Positions 53,269-62,115 of a DNA stretch of 64,000 nucleotides are shown one piece after another; positions within the stretch are counted from its first letter, which is position 1, and the number at the start of each line of letters is the position of its first letter. Position numbers and translations under genes: made by a program. The notes beneath the pieces are model-generated. The model was not told the DNA's origin. It saw only the letters and a program-made list of their open reading frames with translations, and ran no database searches. Origin of the DNA: Dehalococcoidia bacterium (GTDB lineage Bacteria > Chloroflexota > Dehalococcoidia > Lucifugimonadales > Lucifugimonadaceae); the NCBI GenBank assembly GCA_022824185.1, contig JAJEAU010000022.1:62001-126000 (forward strand), read 5' to 3'.

Positions 53269-55137
53269 GTGACCTCCCAACGCCTCATACGGAATTTTTG
53301 CATCATTGCGCATGTTGATCATGGGAAGTCGACGTTGGCGGACCGGATGATCGAGTTGACGGGCGCGGTTTCGGAGCGGGAGTTGGTGGAGCAGCATCTG
53401 GATTCGATGGATCTGGAGCGGGAGCGGGGGATAACGATCAAGGCGCAGGCGGTTAGGTTGGGGTTTGAGGCGAAGGACGAGGAGGTTTATCAGCTGAATT
53501 TGATCGATACTCCAGGGCATGTGGATTTTTCGTATGAGGTGTCGAGGAGTTTGAAGGCTTGTGAGGCGGCGGTGCTGCTGGTGGATGCGTCGCAGGGGAT
53601 TCAGGCGCAGACAGTGGCGAATGTGTATCTGGCGGTGGAAAACGATCTGGTGATTATCCCGGCGATCAACAAGATCGACATGCTGGCCGCTGAGCCGGAA
53701 CGGGTGGCGGCGGAGATCGTAGATACGTTCGGGTTTGATGAAGATGAGATCGTGATGGTGTCGGGCAAGACGGGTGATGGGGTCGAGGAACTGTTGGAGC
53801 GCATCGTGGAGTTGACGCCTCCGCCCGAGGGTGATCTAGAGGAGCCGTTGCAGGCGCTGGTGTTCGATAGCAAGTACGACTCGTTTAAGGGCGTGGTGGC
53901 GTATGTGCGGGTTCTGGATGGGCAGATCAAGGCACGGGATCGGGCGGTGTTCATGGGTTCTGATGCGAAGGGCGAGGTTCTGGAGGTGGGTTACTTTTCG
54001 CCGTCGGTGATGAGGGCACCGGAAGGGTTGAGGGTCGGCGAGGTCGGGTATGTGGCGACGGGTATCAAGGACGTTGGCGATGTGATGGTGGGGGATACGA
54101 TGACTCTGATGAAGGCCCCGGCGGCCGAAGCTCGGGTGCAGTACGAGGCGCAGAAGCCGATGGTGTTTACGGGGCTGTATCCGTCGGATGCGAACGACTA
54201 CACGGAGTTGCGCGAGGCGCTAGGGAAGTTGCGGTTGAACGATGCGGCGTTGGAGTTCGAGCCGGAGTCTTCATCGGCGCTTGGTTTTGGGTTCAGATGC
54301 GGGTTCTTGGGACTGCTACACATGGAGGTCGTGCAGGAGCGGTTGGAGCGGGAGTATGAGTTGGAGCTGATCACGACTGCGCCGAGCGTGGAGTTTCAGG
54401 TGATGCTGAACGACGGCGAAATCATCTACGTGGACAATCCGTCGAAGTTGCCGGAGCGGCAGGATATTGCGGAGATTTTGGAGCCTTGGGTTGATCTGTC
54501 GATCATCGTCCCGATCGCGTACTACGGGAATGTGATGGAGTTGGTGACGAACAAGCGGGGGCTTTTCAAGCGAATGGAGTATCTGCAGTCGCACGCGGCG
54601 AGTTCGGGCAATGGGACTGCAAGTGAGTCGATGAATGGTGCAGGTCGGAATGCGAGGGTGATGCTGGAGTACGAGGCCCCGTTGTCGGCGATCTTGGTGG
54701 ATTTCCACGACATGCTGAAGTCGGCGACTCAGGGGTATGCTTCGATGGACTACCAGCCGGCAGGGTATCGGGAGGCGCAGATGGTGAAGCTTGATGTCTT
54801 GGTGAACCACGAGGTCGTGGATGCTTTGAGCAGTATCGTTCACTCGACGGAAGCCGAGACGACCGGTCGGAAGTTGGCGTCGAAGTTGAAAGAGCTGATC
54901 CCGCGTCAGATGTTTGCGGTGCCGATTCAGGCGGCAATCGGCGGGAAGGTCGTGGCGCGGACTAACGTGAAGGCGTTGAGGAAGAATGTTCTTGCTAAGT
55001 GCTACGGGGGAGATGTGACGCGTAAGCGTAAGTTGCTGGAGCGTCAGAAGGAAGGCAAGAAGCGGCGCGCGAAGATGGTTGGGTCGGTGGAGGTGCCGCA
55101 AGAAGCGTTTATGGCGGTGTTGCAGCTGCGGAACTGA
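53269..55137 (+). CDS. lepA: Elongation factor 4
   Basis: A 622-residue translational GTPase with a GTG start. AHVDHGKST at 14-22, the DTPGH motif and NKID are the GTP-binding elements, and the C-terminal domain of EF-4 from about 480 has [29 protein letters not shown]. It promotes back-translocation on stalled ribosomes. A low-complexity insert with many Ser, Asn and Gly (about 445-465) is not usual in the family. It ends 9 bp before convergent galU. Confidence 0.96.
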   Translation: MTSQRLIRNFCIIAHVDHGKSTLADRMIELTGAVSERELVEQHLDSMDLERERGITIKAQAVRLGFEAKDEEVYQLNLIDTPGHVDFSYEVSRSLKACEAAVLLVDASQGIQAQTVANVYLAVENDLVIIPAINKIDMLAAEPERVAAEIVDTFGFDEDEIVMVSGKTGDGVEELLERIVELTPPPEGDLEEPLQALVFDSKYDSFKGVVAYVRVLDGQIKARDRAVFMGSDAKGEVLEVGYFSPSVMRAPEGLRVGEVGYVATGIKDVGDVMVGDTMTLMKAPAAEARVQYEAQKPMVFTGLYPSDANDYTELREALGKLRLNDAALEFEPESSSALGFGFRCGFLGLLHMEVVQERLEREYELELITTAPSVEFQVMLNDGEIIYVDNPSKLPERQDIAEILEPWVDLSIIVPIAYYGNVMELVTNKRGLFKRMEYLQSHAASSGNGTASESMNGAGRNARVMLEYEAPLSAILVDFHDMLKSATQGYASMDYQPAGYREAQMVKLDVLVNHEVVDALSSIVHSTEAETTGRKLASKLKELIPRQMFAVPIQAAIGGKVVARTNVKALRKNVLAKCYGGDVTRKRKLLERQKEGKKRRAKMVGSVEVPQEAFMAVLQLRN

Positions 55138-55146
55138 TGGACCGCT

Positions 55147-56043
55147 CTAAAGTTCGGCCGCAAAGTCTACGATCATCTGCCGCATTGCTGGGTTGGTGGC
55201 GGCTTGGTGCAGGGTAGCGCCGAACATGCCTTCAGGGACGCCTGCGTCGTAGCGTGCGGAGTCGACGATTACGCCGTAGGTGTTGTTATGTTCCATGCAG
55301 TCGACTATCGCGTCGGTGAGTTGTATTTCGCCGCCTGCGCCTTGCCGTAATTTGCTGAGGTGTTCGAACACATCAGGTCCCAAGGCATAGCGACCGATGA
55401 TGGCGAGGTTGCTCGGAGCTTCGTCTCGCGGCGGTTTCTCGACCATCTGGTCAATGGCGATGACGGTTGGTTCGACATTAGGGCCGCCGACGATGCCTTT
55501 GGTGTGGACGTCGTCCCATGAGGTCTCAGTGACGGCGATGACGTTTCCGCCGTATCGGTCGCGCACGTCGAGAACTTGCGCGGTGGCGGAGAATTCGCCC
55601 CAGAGGATTTCGTCGGGAAGGATGACGACGAACGGTTCGTCGTCGATGAAGTTTCGGGCGAGGAGGATGGCGTGTCCTAGTCCCAAGGGTTCGATTTGTT
55701 TGATGGAGGTTATGCGGGCGAGGTCGGAGATTTCTACCATCTGGTCGGCGGAGTCGTCGCGTCCGCCTTCTCGGAGTTTTTCCTCGAGGTCAGGCATGGA
55801 GTGGAAATATGATCCGACACTCCGCGAGTCTTCGATGATGGCGATGTCGGTGATTCCTGCTTCGACCGCGTCTTCGACTGCGTATTGGATCAGAGGTTTG
55901 TCGAGGACCGGCAATAGCGCTTTCGGGACAGTTCGCGTTACGGGCAGAAAGCGGGTGCCGAGCCCGGCGACTGGGATGATGGCCTTCGTGATGACGGCTT
56001 TTTCTTTTTCGGTAACCATGGGAATCGAGTCTACCCAAGACAT
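55147..56043 (-). CDS. galU: UTP--glucose-1-phosphate uridylyltransferase
   Basis: A 298-residue protein from the ATG at 56043, which has an AGAGG ribosome site 5-6 nt upstream. AIIPVAGLGTRFLPVTRTVPKALLPVLDKP near 20-49 is the nucleotide-binding signature of GalU, and VEKPPRDEAPS the sugar site. It makes UDP-glucose for envelope sugars. An ATG at 56073 is an alternative start. It is divergent from the SRP RNA gene. Confidence 0.95.
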   Translation of the reverse strand: MSWVDSIPMVTEKEKAVITKAIIPVAGLGTRFLPVTRTVPKALLPVLDKPLIQYAVEDAVEAGITDIAIIEDSRSVGSYFHSMPDLEEKLREGGRDDSADQMVEISDLARITSIKQIEPLGLGHAILLARNFIDDEPFVVILPDEILWGEFSATAQVLDVRDRYGGNVIAVTETSWDDVHTKGIVGGPNVEPTVIAIDQMVEKPPRDEAPSNLAIIGRYALGPDVFEHLSKLRQGAGGEIQLTDAIVDCMEHNNTYGVIVDSARYDAGVPEGMFGATLHQAATNPAMRQMIVDFAAEL

Positions 56044-56133
56044 GTTGACCTCTTGTGAAATCGCGTTTTGCACGGATAGCGATTTTGTCAGTTGATACGT
56101 AAGAACATCGCCGATGGTTTACGATTCAGTTAT

Positions 56134-56406
56134 GCGGCCGTGCCAAGCGGGGAACTAGCGGTGCCCTGAACCTGCAATCCGCTCAGCAGGGCCGGAATCC
56201 TCATGGAGGTTTCGTAGTTTGAACCCCTGGCATTCGATGCTCGGTGTTGAGAGTCGGGTTCTTGCGCGGCAGAGTCCCGTGAACCCCGTCAGGTCCGGAA
56301 GGAAGCAGCGGTAAGCGGTTCGCTTTGGGCGACGCGAGGTGATCTGATTCGAGCTGAGACTTGTGTCATGTTTGGGCTCGGTTCCGAAATTGAGGTGTGC
56401 GGCCGC
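56134..56406 (+). ncRNA. ffs: Signal recognition particle RNA, large form (ffs)
   Basis: The universal SRP core GTCAGGTCCGGAAGGAAGC is present near 56288-56306. The 5' part (GTGCC, then GCGGGGAACTAGCGGTGCCC) is the Alu-type domain found in the long bacterial SRP RNAs of Firmicutes, Thermus and Chloroflexi. The 5' GCGGCCGTG and 3' GTGTGCGGCCGC ends can pair, closing the molecule at about 270 nt. Boundaries are approximate. A candidate -10 TACGAT lies at 56120-56125. It fills the 362-bp gap between galU and rsmA. Confidence 0.92.
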
Positions 56407-56435
56407 ATTAGAGATTCCGACGTTTAGACATCGAT

Positions 56436-57266
56436 ATGGCGCGCCGACGATTAGGGCAGCACTTCCTGCGGGACCGATCAGTCGCGCGTCGGATTGTTGA
56501 GGCTGCAGGGATTTCTCTAGGTGACGTTGTCGTAGAGATTGGCCCGGGCGATGGCGCGTTGACGGGCTTGTTGGTTGAGGAGGCGCATCGCGTCGGTGGA
56601 TCGGTCGTGTTGGTTGAGCTGGACGAGAAGTACGCGCAGAGGATGATGGATCGGTATGGGAGCGATCGGGATGTCCGGGTGATATTGGGAGATGCGCGTG
56701 ACCTCGATTTCGGAGAGTTGTCTGAGCTGCGAGGCGCGAACGGGTATCGGGTTGTCGCGAATTTGCCGTATTACGCGGGGACTCCGATCGTGCGGTCGTT
56801 TTTGGAGCGGGAGGATCGTCCTGCGAGTTTGACGGTGATGCTGCAGCGGGAAGTTGCGAGGGATATGTGTGCGAAGCCGGGGAAGATGAGCCTGTTGTCT
56901 CTGGCGGTGCAGATATATGCGGATCCGAGATCGCTGTTCACGGTGCCACCGAGTGCGTTTCGACCGCCGCCTAAGGTGCACTCGACCGTGATTGAGTTGG
57001 TGCCAAGGGATCAACCTCTGGTGGACAGCGACGATGTTGATGAACTGTTCAAACTGGCGCGTGCGGCGTTCTTGGGTCGCCGCAAGCAGTTGCACAACTC
57101 GCTTTCGAATGGGTTGCAGATGAGCACAAGCGATGTGAAGGAGATGACGCAGAGGGCTGAGATCGACAGCGAACGACGGCCCGCGACGCTGGGAATAGAC
57201 GAATGGATCTCGTTGTTGAGGGAGTGGCGAAAGATGCAGGATGTTCCTGAGAAGGTCGCAGTTTGA
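56436..57266 (+). CDS. rsmA: 16S rRNA dimethyladenosine transferase
   Basis: A 276-residue RsmA/KsgA protein. RRRLGQHFLRD at the start, VVEIGPGDGALT near 28-39 for SAM binding and NLPYYAGTPI near 109-118 for the target adenosine. It dimethylates A1518 and A1519 of 16S rRNA. ispE follows 12 bp downstream, a pairing common in bacteria. Few ribosome-site bases precede the ATG. Confidence 0.97.
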   Translation: MARRRLGQHFLRDRSVARRIVEAAGISLGDVVVEIGPGDGALTGLLVEEAHRVGGSVVLVELDEKYAQRMMDRYGSDRDVRVILGDARDLDFGELSELRGANGYRVVANLPYYAGTPIVRSFLEREDRPASLTVMLQREVARDMCAKPGKMSLLSLAVQIYADPRSLFTVPPSAFRPPPKVHSTVIELVPRDQPLVDSDDVDELFKLARAAFLGRRKQLHNSLSNGLQMSTSDVKEMTQRAEIDSERRPATLGIDEWISLLREWRKMQDVPEKVAV

Positions 57267-57278
57267 GGGTGTGATGAA

Positions 57279-58163
57279 GTGATCGTCGAAAGAGCGTACG
57301 CGAAGTTGAACCTGACGCTGGAGGTTTTGCGGAAGCGGGAGGATGGTTACCACGATCTGGCGTCGATAATGCAGACGGTGGATTTGTGGGATGAGTTGAC
57401 GTTTGAGGAAGCTGACGAGATCGAGTTTGAGTGCTCGGATGAGTCGTTGTCGGGGCGTGACAATCTAGTCGTGAGGGCGGCGGAGATTTTGCGGGATGAG
57501 GTCGAAGTCGGTCGGGGAGTGCGGGTGGTTTTGCGAAAGCGAATACCAGTTGCGGCGGGCCTGGGCGGTGGATCTGCGGATGCGGCGGCTGCGTTGAGGG
57601 GGTTGAATCGGTTGTGGTGTTTGGGGCTGTCGGAAGGCGAGTTGGCAGAGATAGGGGCAAAGGTGGGTTCGGATGTGCCGTTCTTGGTGAACGGCGGTAC
57701 GGCGATGGTCAGTGGTCGAGGTGAGGTTCTGGAATTGTTGCCGGATCCGGGGATTGATCGGGTTGTGATTGTTACGCCGAAAGTGGGAGAAGAAGCGTCG
57801 GGAATGAGCAAGACTGGTCGGTTGTTCGGCATGTTGAGTCCGGCGTCGTATACGACCGGTAGCTTGACGCGAAAACTGGCTGCGAGGATGGTTGAGAAGG
57901 GGGATTGCCATCCGGCGTTCATGTACAACGTTTTTCAACAAGTGGCACCCCATGCGTTCAATGGTTGGCAAGAGACGTATCAGGCATTCGATCGGATGGG
58001 GGCACCGGAAATCGTTTTGACGGGTGCAGGGCCGTCGATGTTCGCCGTTGCGCCAAACAAGGAGGTTGGGACCGCTTGGGCGTTGTTGATGAAGGCTCGG
58101 ACGACGTGTGATGCCGTTTCGGTCGGGTTAGCTCCGCGAATTGACATTGGTTCGAGTCGATGA
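57279..58163 (+). CDS. ispE: 4-diphosphocytidyl-2-C-methyl-D-erythritol kinase
   Basis: A 294-residue GHMP kinase with a GTG start. AYAKLNLTLEVL opens the protein, VAAGLGGGSADAAAAL near 91-106 binds ATP phosphate, and ETVLTGAGPSMFA-like VLTGAGPSMFAV lies near 248. It phosphorylates CDP-ME in the MEP isoprenoid pathway. The stop overlaps the membrane protein start as ATGA. Confidence 0.95.
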   Translation: MIVERAYAKLNLTLEVLRKREDGYHDLASIMQTVDLWDELTFEEADEIEFECSDESLSGRDNLVVRAAEILRDEVEVGRGVRVVLRKRIPVAAGLGGGSADAAAALRGLNRLWCLGLSEGELAEIGAKVGSDVPFLVNGGTAMVSGRGEVLELLPDPGIDRVVIVTPKVGEEASGMSKTGRLFGMLSPASYTTGSLTRKLAARMVEKGDCHPAFMYNVFQQVAPHAFNGWQETYQAFDRMGAPEIVLTGAGPSMFAVAPNKEVGTAWALLMKARTTCDAVSVGLAPRIDIGSSR

Positions 58164-58588
58164 CGGTTGTGTCGGACATCTTGGCCGGAATGTTGGTCGG
58201 GACGCTGATGGGATTGATCGCTTCGGCACACGCCGCGATGTTGTTTGCGTCTCGGCCTCCGAGGTTCATCGCGAGGCGGATCGAGGAGGGTGGTTCAGGG
58301 AATCTCGTGACTATCGTCGTGTTCGGTTTGGTCGTTTTTTGGACGATGATCGGGGTGGCAGCGGCGTTGGTTGCGGATGCTGTGATTGGCGAAAACGCGG
58401 CAATGGAGTTGGTGCCGAGTTCGGAGTATCTGGTTTCGGTGTTGATCGTTTTGATCGTGTTTGGCGGAGTGGCGATGTTTTTGCTGCGGGATCGATGGGT
58501 GCATGCGTTGGTGAATACAGTTTTGGCGTTGGGTCTATACGGGTTTTTGGTTCCAAACGCCGTGATCGCGTTGCAGAATCGAACGTGA
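58160..58588 (+). CDS. Small membrane protein of unknown function
   Basis: A 142-residue protein with four hydrophobic segments at about 7-29, 47-72, 88-107 and 113-133. It has an RPPRFIARRIEEGGSG loop between the first two. No family is recognised. Its ATGA overlap with ispE indicates translational coupling, so a role near isoprenoid or lipid synthesis is possible but unproven. Confidence 0.75.
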   Translation: MTVVSDILAGMLVGTLMGLIASAHAAMLFASRPPRFIARRIEEGGSGNLVTIVVFGLVVFWTMIGVAAALVADAVIGENAAMELVPSSEYLVSVLIVLIVFGGVAMFLLRDRWVHALVNTVLALGLYGFLVPNAVIALQNRT

Positions 58589-58623
58589 CCAATCCGGCCA
58601 TCACTAAGAGGGAGGCAAAGGGA

Positions 58624-59436
58624 ATGAGTGCTAGAAACAGGTTCGAAGGAAAAGTCGCTTTGTTGACGGGATCGGCGTCGGCCTTGAAAGGCGAGAGGAT
58701 GGGGTTTGGAGGGTGTGCGGCGTGGAAGATGCTCGAGGAAGGCGCCAAGGTGATGATCACGGACATTCAGGATGAGGTTGGCAAGGCGTCGGCGGAGCAG
58801 ATGAGGGGTGAAGGATACGATGCGATGTACGCGCATCTGGATGTCGTGGATGAGGCGAATTGGGGCGAGGTCGTCGATAGGACGGTGAAGGAGTTTGATC
58901 GGTTGGATATCTTGGTGAACCTGGCTGGGATGCAGGACGGTGGAACCCTTTACGAGGTGGACGTCGAAAGATGGAAACGGGTGATGGACATAAGCACGAC
59001 CGGGATATTGCTCGGAACACGTGCGGTAATCCCGCCGATGAGAGAGGCCGGCGGTGGAGCGATCGTGAACATGTCGTCGATGGCCGGTAAGTTTGCGGGG
59101 GAGTACGGGTCGGCGTATGCGATGTCTCGGGCCGGGATGCTGCACTTTACGAGAGCGTCAGCGATCCAATTGGCGAAGTTTGGGATACGAACCAACTCGG
59201 TGTTGCCGGGGTGGGTTCACACACCATTCACGAGGCACATCTATGCAGAGGAGTCGGATAGAGAGTGGCGGTCTGAGAGAGTGCCGTTGGGCCGCTGGGG
59301 TGAGCCTGAGGAGATAGCGAACGGGATATGTTTCTTGGCTTCAGACGAGGCTTCGTACGTAACGGGTGCCGAGTTGCTGATGGACGGGGGAGTTACGGCG
59401 GGTTTTGTGGGGAATACGATTCCGGAGGGGGAGTGA
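58624..59436 (+). CDS. Short-chain dehydrogenase/reductase with YxxxR motif
   Basis: A 270-residue SDR from the ATG at 58624; the open frame continues upstream to 58141 through the membrane protein gene. The nucleotide loop is TGSASALKGERMGFGG near 15-30, several residues longer than the usual TGxxxGxG. NMSSMAG gives the catalytic Ser near 151-152. The Tyr165 pair that should be YxxxK reads YAMSR, so the Lys is Arg169. The C-terminal WxTPF and GGVTAGFVG parts are normal. The K-to-R change may lower or alter activity. Confidence 0.82.
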   Translation: MSARNRFEGKVALLTGSASALKGERMGFGGCAAWKMLEEGAKVMITDIQDEVGKASAEQMRGEGYDAMYAHLDVVDEANWGEVVDRTVKEFDRLDILVNLAGMQDGGTLYEVDVERWKRVMDISTTGILLGTRAVIPPMREAGGGAIVNMSSMAGKFAGEYGSAYAMSRAGMLHFTRASAIQLAKFGIRTNSVLPGWVHTPFTRHIYAEESDREWRSERVPLGRWGEPEEIANGICFLASDEASYVTGAELLMDGGVTAGFVGNTIPEGE

Positions 59437-59496
59437 GGGTGAGGGAGTGTGCCACAAGATTGGTGAAATCTGAGCGTGCGTTGCGTTAACCCATAA

Positions 59497-59952
59497 TCAT
59501 CGCCTCCGGAATGCCAAGCGGCGGCGCCTCCTGTTCCGTTTTATTGATCTTTTCGGTGCTTCGAGTCCGAATCCTTGAGGATGTTTTGAGTCTTCTTGTG
59601 TAGGTGCGACGCCATCCTGTTCAATCACACCATCACCCAGTGCGGCGAGTGACCTAATGGTCACGGGTGGTGAACCCGGGAATTCAGCAACGAGACGTAA
59701 CTTGCCACCGATGCCCTCGACGTATTTGTTGAGGGTTGAGAGATGGAGGTCGGTTCGATTTTCGATGCGCGAGACGCTTTCTTGTCCAATGTGCATACGT
59801 TTGGCGAGGCTTACTTGGGTCATTTGACGTGCTTTGCGGAGTGACCTCAAGGTCATCTCTTGGGCGATCATCTCTTGGGTCAGCTCTCTTATGTGTTTTT
59901 GCCTTTCGGGAGGGAGACTCGCCAGTTTTTCCTCTAACGTAATCATGATCAT
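59497..59952 (-). CDS. higA: XRE-family antitoxin (HigA-like)
   Basis: A 151-residue protein with a helix-turn-helix at about 36-80 (LRKARQMTQVSLAKRMHIGQESVSRIENR). It follows the HigB-like toxin with an ATGA overlap (59949-59952), the toxin-first order of HigBA systems. The C-terminal 30 residues are very basic (KRSIKRNRRRRRLAFRRR) and lie past the usual antitoxin core. It should bind the palindrome upstream of higB and repress the operon. Confidence 0.85.
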   Translation of the reverse strand: MIMITLEEKLASLPPERQKHIRELTQEMIAQEMTLRSLRKARQMTQVSLAKRMHIGQESVSRIENRTDLHLSTLNKYVEGIGGKLRLVAEFPGSPPVTIRSLAALGDGVIEQDGVAPTQEDSKHPQGFGLEAPKRSIKRNRRRRRLAFRRR

Positions 59953-60311
59953 CTCCTCTGCGTTTGTGTATCGGTCAAGTGCTCGTTGAAACGTCTGTCG
60001 GCTATCTTGATCAACCGACGGTAAAAACGTCGCTCTTTGACGCCCGATTTATCGCCGGCTACTAGTAACACGGCGCGACGTGTGGGGTCGAATGCGAACG
60101 CGACTCGCCACACCCCGCCATCGGCTTCGAAACGCAGTTCCTTCATATTGGCGTGACTAGAACCGTGCAAAGTGTCGACCCACGGCCTAGAGAGTTGCGG
60201 ACCGAATTCGCTCAACATGCCCATTCGTCCGAAGATTGCGTCTTGGACTCGTGTCGGCATCTTTTCGAACTCACTATCGAACTCGTGATGGAGACCGACT
60301 TGCCATTTCAT
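59949..60311 (-). CDS. higB: HigB/RelE-like toxin (Gp49-like)
   Basis: A 120-residue protein of the RelE/HigB-Gp49 group. MKWQVGLHHEFDSEFEKMPTRV, a MKELRFEADGGVWRVAFAFD core and the KSGVKERRFYRRLIKIADRR end match the family, with the basic residues of an mRNA interferase. It should cleave mRNA at the ribosome. It starts at the ATG at 60311, only 5 bp after the -10 hexamer of its own promoter, so its transcript may be leaderless. Confidence 0.88.
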   Translation of the reverse strand: MKWQVGLHHEFDSEFEKMPTRVQDAIFGRMGMLSEFGPQLSRPWVDTLHGSSHANMKELRFEADGGVWRVAFAFDPTRRAVLLVAGDKSGVKERRFYRRLIKIADRRFNEHLTDTQTQRR

Positions 60312-60316
60312 CTTCG

Positions 60317-60345
60317 ATTATGCGCCATAAGGTATATGCTGTCAA
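60317..60345 (-). promoter_or_regulatory. Sigma-70-type promoter of higBA
   Basis: On the minus strand, TTGACA (60340-60345) and CATAAT (60317-60322) are exactly 17 bp apart, a near-perfect housekeeping promoter. The -10 ends 5 bp before the higB ATG, which places the start of transcription at or next to the ATG. Confidence 0.85.
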
Positions 60346-60353
60346 GAGCATAT
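60334..60353. promoter_or_regulatory. Palindromic operator overlapping the higBA -35
   Basis: A perfect 7-bp inverted repeat, ATATGCT and AGCATAT with a 6-bp spacer, covers the -35 hexamer of higBA. It is the expected HigA binding site for autorepression. Confidence 0.75.
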
Positions 60354-60412
60354 CAATTGCCCGACAAAAAAGTTCAGCGATAAGCGATGGTAACCGCGGT
60401 TTTGGCGATGTG

Positions 60413-60883
60413 TCAGATCGCCGCGACAGCAGCCTTCACATCGTCGTAAGAAGGTTCGTTAAGCGGGGAGTCGGAGACCCAGGACCAGGCGATTTTGCCG
60501 TTGCCGTCGATTACGAAGACGGAGCGTTGGGCTACGTTGTAGCCGTCGATGCCGGCCAGGTTGGGTAGTTCGACGCCGTATGCGGCGACGGTGTTGCCGC
60601 CTAGGTCGGAGAGGAGGGGGAAGTTGAGGTCGTTCTGGGAGTGGAACTCGGCTTGCGAGAACGGGGGATCGACTGAGATGCCGAAGACTTTGGCGTTCAA
60701 GTCGTTGAAGGACGAGAGGGAGTCTCGGAAGGTGCACATCTCTGTCTGGCAGACGCCGGTGAAGGCGGCCGGGAAAAATGCGAGGACGACGTTGGAGCCG
60801 CTCTGGTCGCTGAGCGAAACCATCTCGCCGTCTGTGGATCGAAGGTCGAAATTAGGTGCTTGGTCGCCTACGTTAAGTGTCAT
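60413..60883 (-). CDS. Peroxiredoxin (AhpE/BCP-like)
   Basis: A 156-residue thioredoxin-fold peroxidase from the ATG at 60883 with a GGAGC ribosome site. PAAFTGVCQTEMCTFRDS has the peroxidatic Cys45 in the PxxxTxxC motif and a second Cys50. It reduces hydrogen peroxide and organic peroxides. The layout is close to AhpE or BCP types. The reductant is unknown. It is divergent from the ketopantoate reductase-like gene. Confidence 0.9.
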   Translation of the reverse strand: MTLNVGDQAPNFDLRSTDGEMVSLSDQSGSNVVLAFFPAAFTGVCQTEMCTFRDSLSSFNDLNAKVFGISVDPPFSQAEFHSQNDLNFPLLSDLGGNTVAAYGVELPNLAGIDGYNVAQRSVFVIDGNGKIAWSWVSDSPLNEPSYDDVKAAVAAI

Positions 60884-60999
60884 TTTGTGCTCCGTTTGGG
60901 GATTGGTGTCTCGATGGGTAGTGTAGATTGACGCTAGCGATTCTACTGAATCGGAAATATCGTTGATAAACAGACGGTAATCGAAGCGAGGAGAACACA

Positions 61000-62082
61000 T
61001 TGAGCAGCGGTAACGGCAAGAAACGGATATTGGTGGTTGGCGCAGGAGCGGTGGGAAGCTACATAGGAGGTTGGCTGGCGCACACGGGTCATGATGTGGT
61101 TTTTGCCGATTCGTGGGCGGAGCAGGTGGATACGATCAATGCAGACGGATTGCGAGTCGAGGGTCCGCATGAGCCGGTCGTTTCCCATCCTCGGGCGTTT
61201 CATCTGCATCAATCGCAGGCGTTGGCGTTGGAACCGCAGTTCGATCTGGCGTTCATCGCGGTGAAGGCGTATGACACGCCTTGGGCAGCGAAGTTTGCGG
61301 AGCGATTTGTGTCGGATGAGGGCTACTTCGTATCGTCGCAGAACTGCATGCCAGACCTCGATATGGCCGATGCAGTTGGTGCGGAGAGATGTGTGGGGCT
61401 GATCATGTCGTCGATTGCTGTGAGAGTCGGCGGGCCCGGTGTTGCTCAACGTGCCGGGACGCAGCGACGTCGGGATTTGGGTCACATCGTTTTCAGGGCA
61501 GGGGAGCATGATGGGGCTCCGTCAAAACGGATTGAGGAGTTGATCGAGATTCTTGAGCCGATAGACGGAGGCAAGACGACGACGAATCTGTACGGCGAGC
61601 GTTGGGCGAAGTTGTGTCAGAACAGCATGGGTAATCCGGTGGTTGGCGCGACGCTGTGCGGGACGGCGACGATCGCTTCGTCGACGCGAGGACGGGAGTT
61701 GCAGATTCGGTTGGCATCGGAGTCGGCGCAGGTCGGGTTGGCGTTGGGTTTGGACGTGGTCGATTTTGGCGGTGCTTCGCCGAAGAAATGGGTCGCGGCG
61801 GCGACGGATGGCGAGGTCTACGAGGAGTTGGACAACAAGATGGCGGAGTCGGCAGGCGCGGGCACTGGAGACTGGCACCCGTCGATGGGTCAGGATGTCG
61901 CGAATGGTCGCCCGTCCGAGATCGACTTCATGAATGGTCACGTGCTGAAGATGGGTCGGTCGGCGGGTGTCGAGACGCCTGTTACAGCGTCGATAGTGGA
62001 TGCGATGCGACGGGTCGATCGTGGCGAGTTGGTACCGAATGAGCGGAATATCGAGTTGATTCTCTCGAATGCGGGATTTTGA
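61000..62082 (+). CDS. Ketopantoate reductase family (PanE/ApbA-like) protein
   Basis: A 360-residue protein with a TTG start supported by GAGGAG 6-7 nt upstream. LVVGAGAVGSYIGG at 11-24 is the NADP-binding Rossmann motif; AVKAYDTPWAAK and the C-terminal domain with NSMGNPVVGATLCG match ApbA. It reduces 2-ketopantoate or a related 2-keto acid. It is about 50 residues longer than PanE, so another substrate is possible. It ends before the DinG-like gene. Confidence 0.85.
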   Translation: MSSGNGKKRILVVGAGAVGSYIGGWLAHTGHDVVFADSWAEQVDTINADGLRVEGPHEPVVSHPRAFHLHQSQALALEPQFDLAFIAVKAYDTPWAAKFAERFVSDEGYFVSSQNCMPDLDMADAVGAERCVGLIMSSIAVRVGGPGVAQRAGTQRRRDLGHIVFRAGEHDGAPSKRIEELIEILEPIDGGKTTTNLYGERWAKLCQNSMGNPVVGATLCGTATIASSTRGRELQIRLASESAQVGLALGLDVVDFGGASPKKWVAAATDGEVYEELDNKMAESAGAGTGDWHPSMGQDVANGRPSEIDFMNGHVLKMGRSAGVETPVTASIVDAMRRVDRGELVPNERNIELILSNAGF

Positions 62083-62115
62083 TCGGTCGATCGGTGTATT
62101 GGCGACGTTCTAGCT

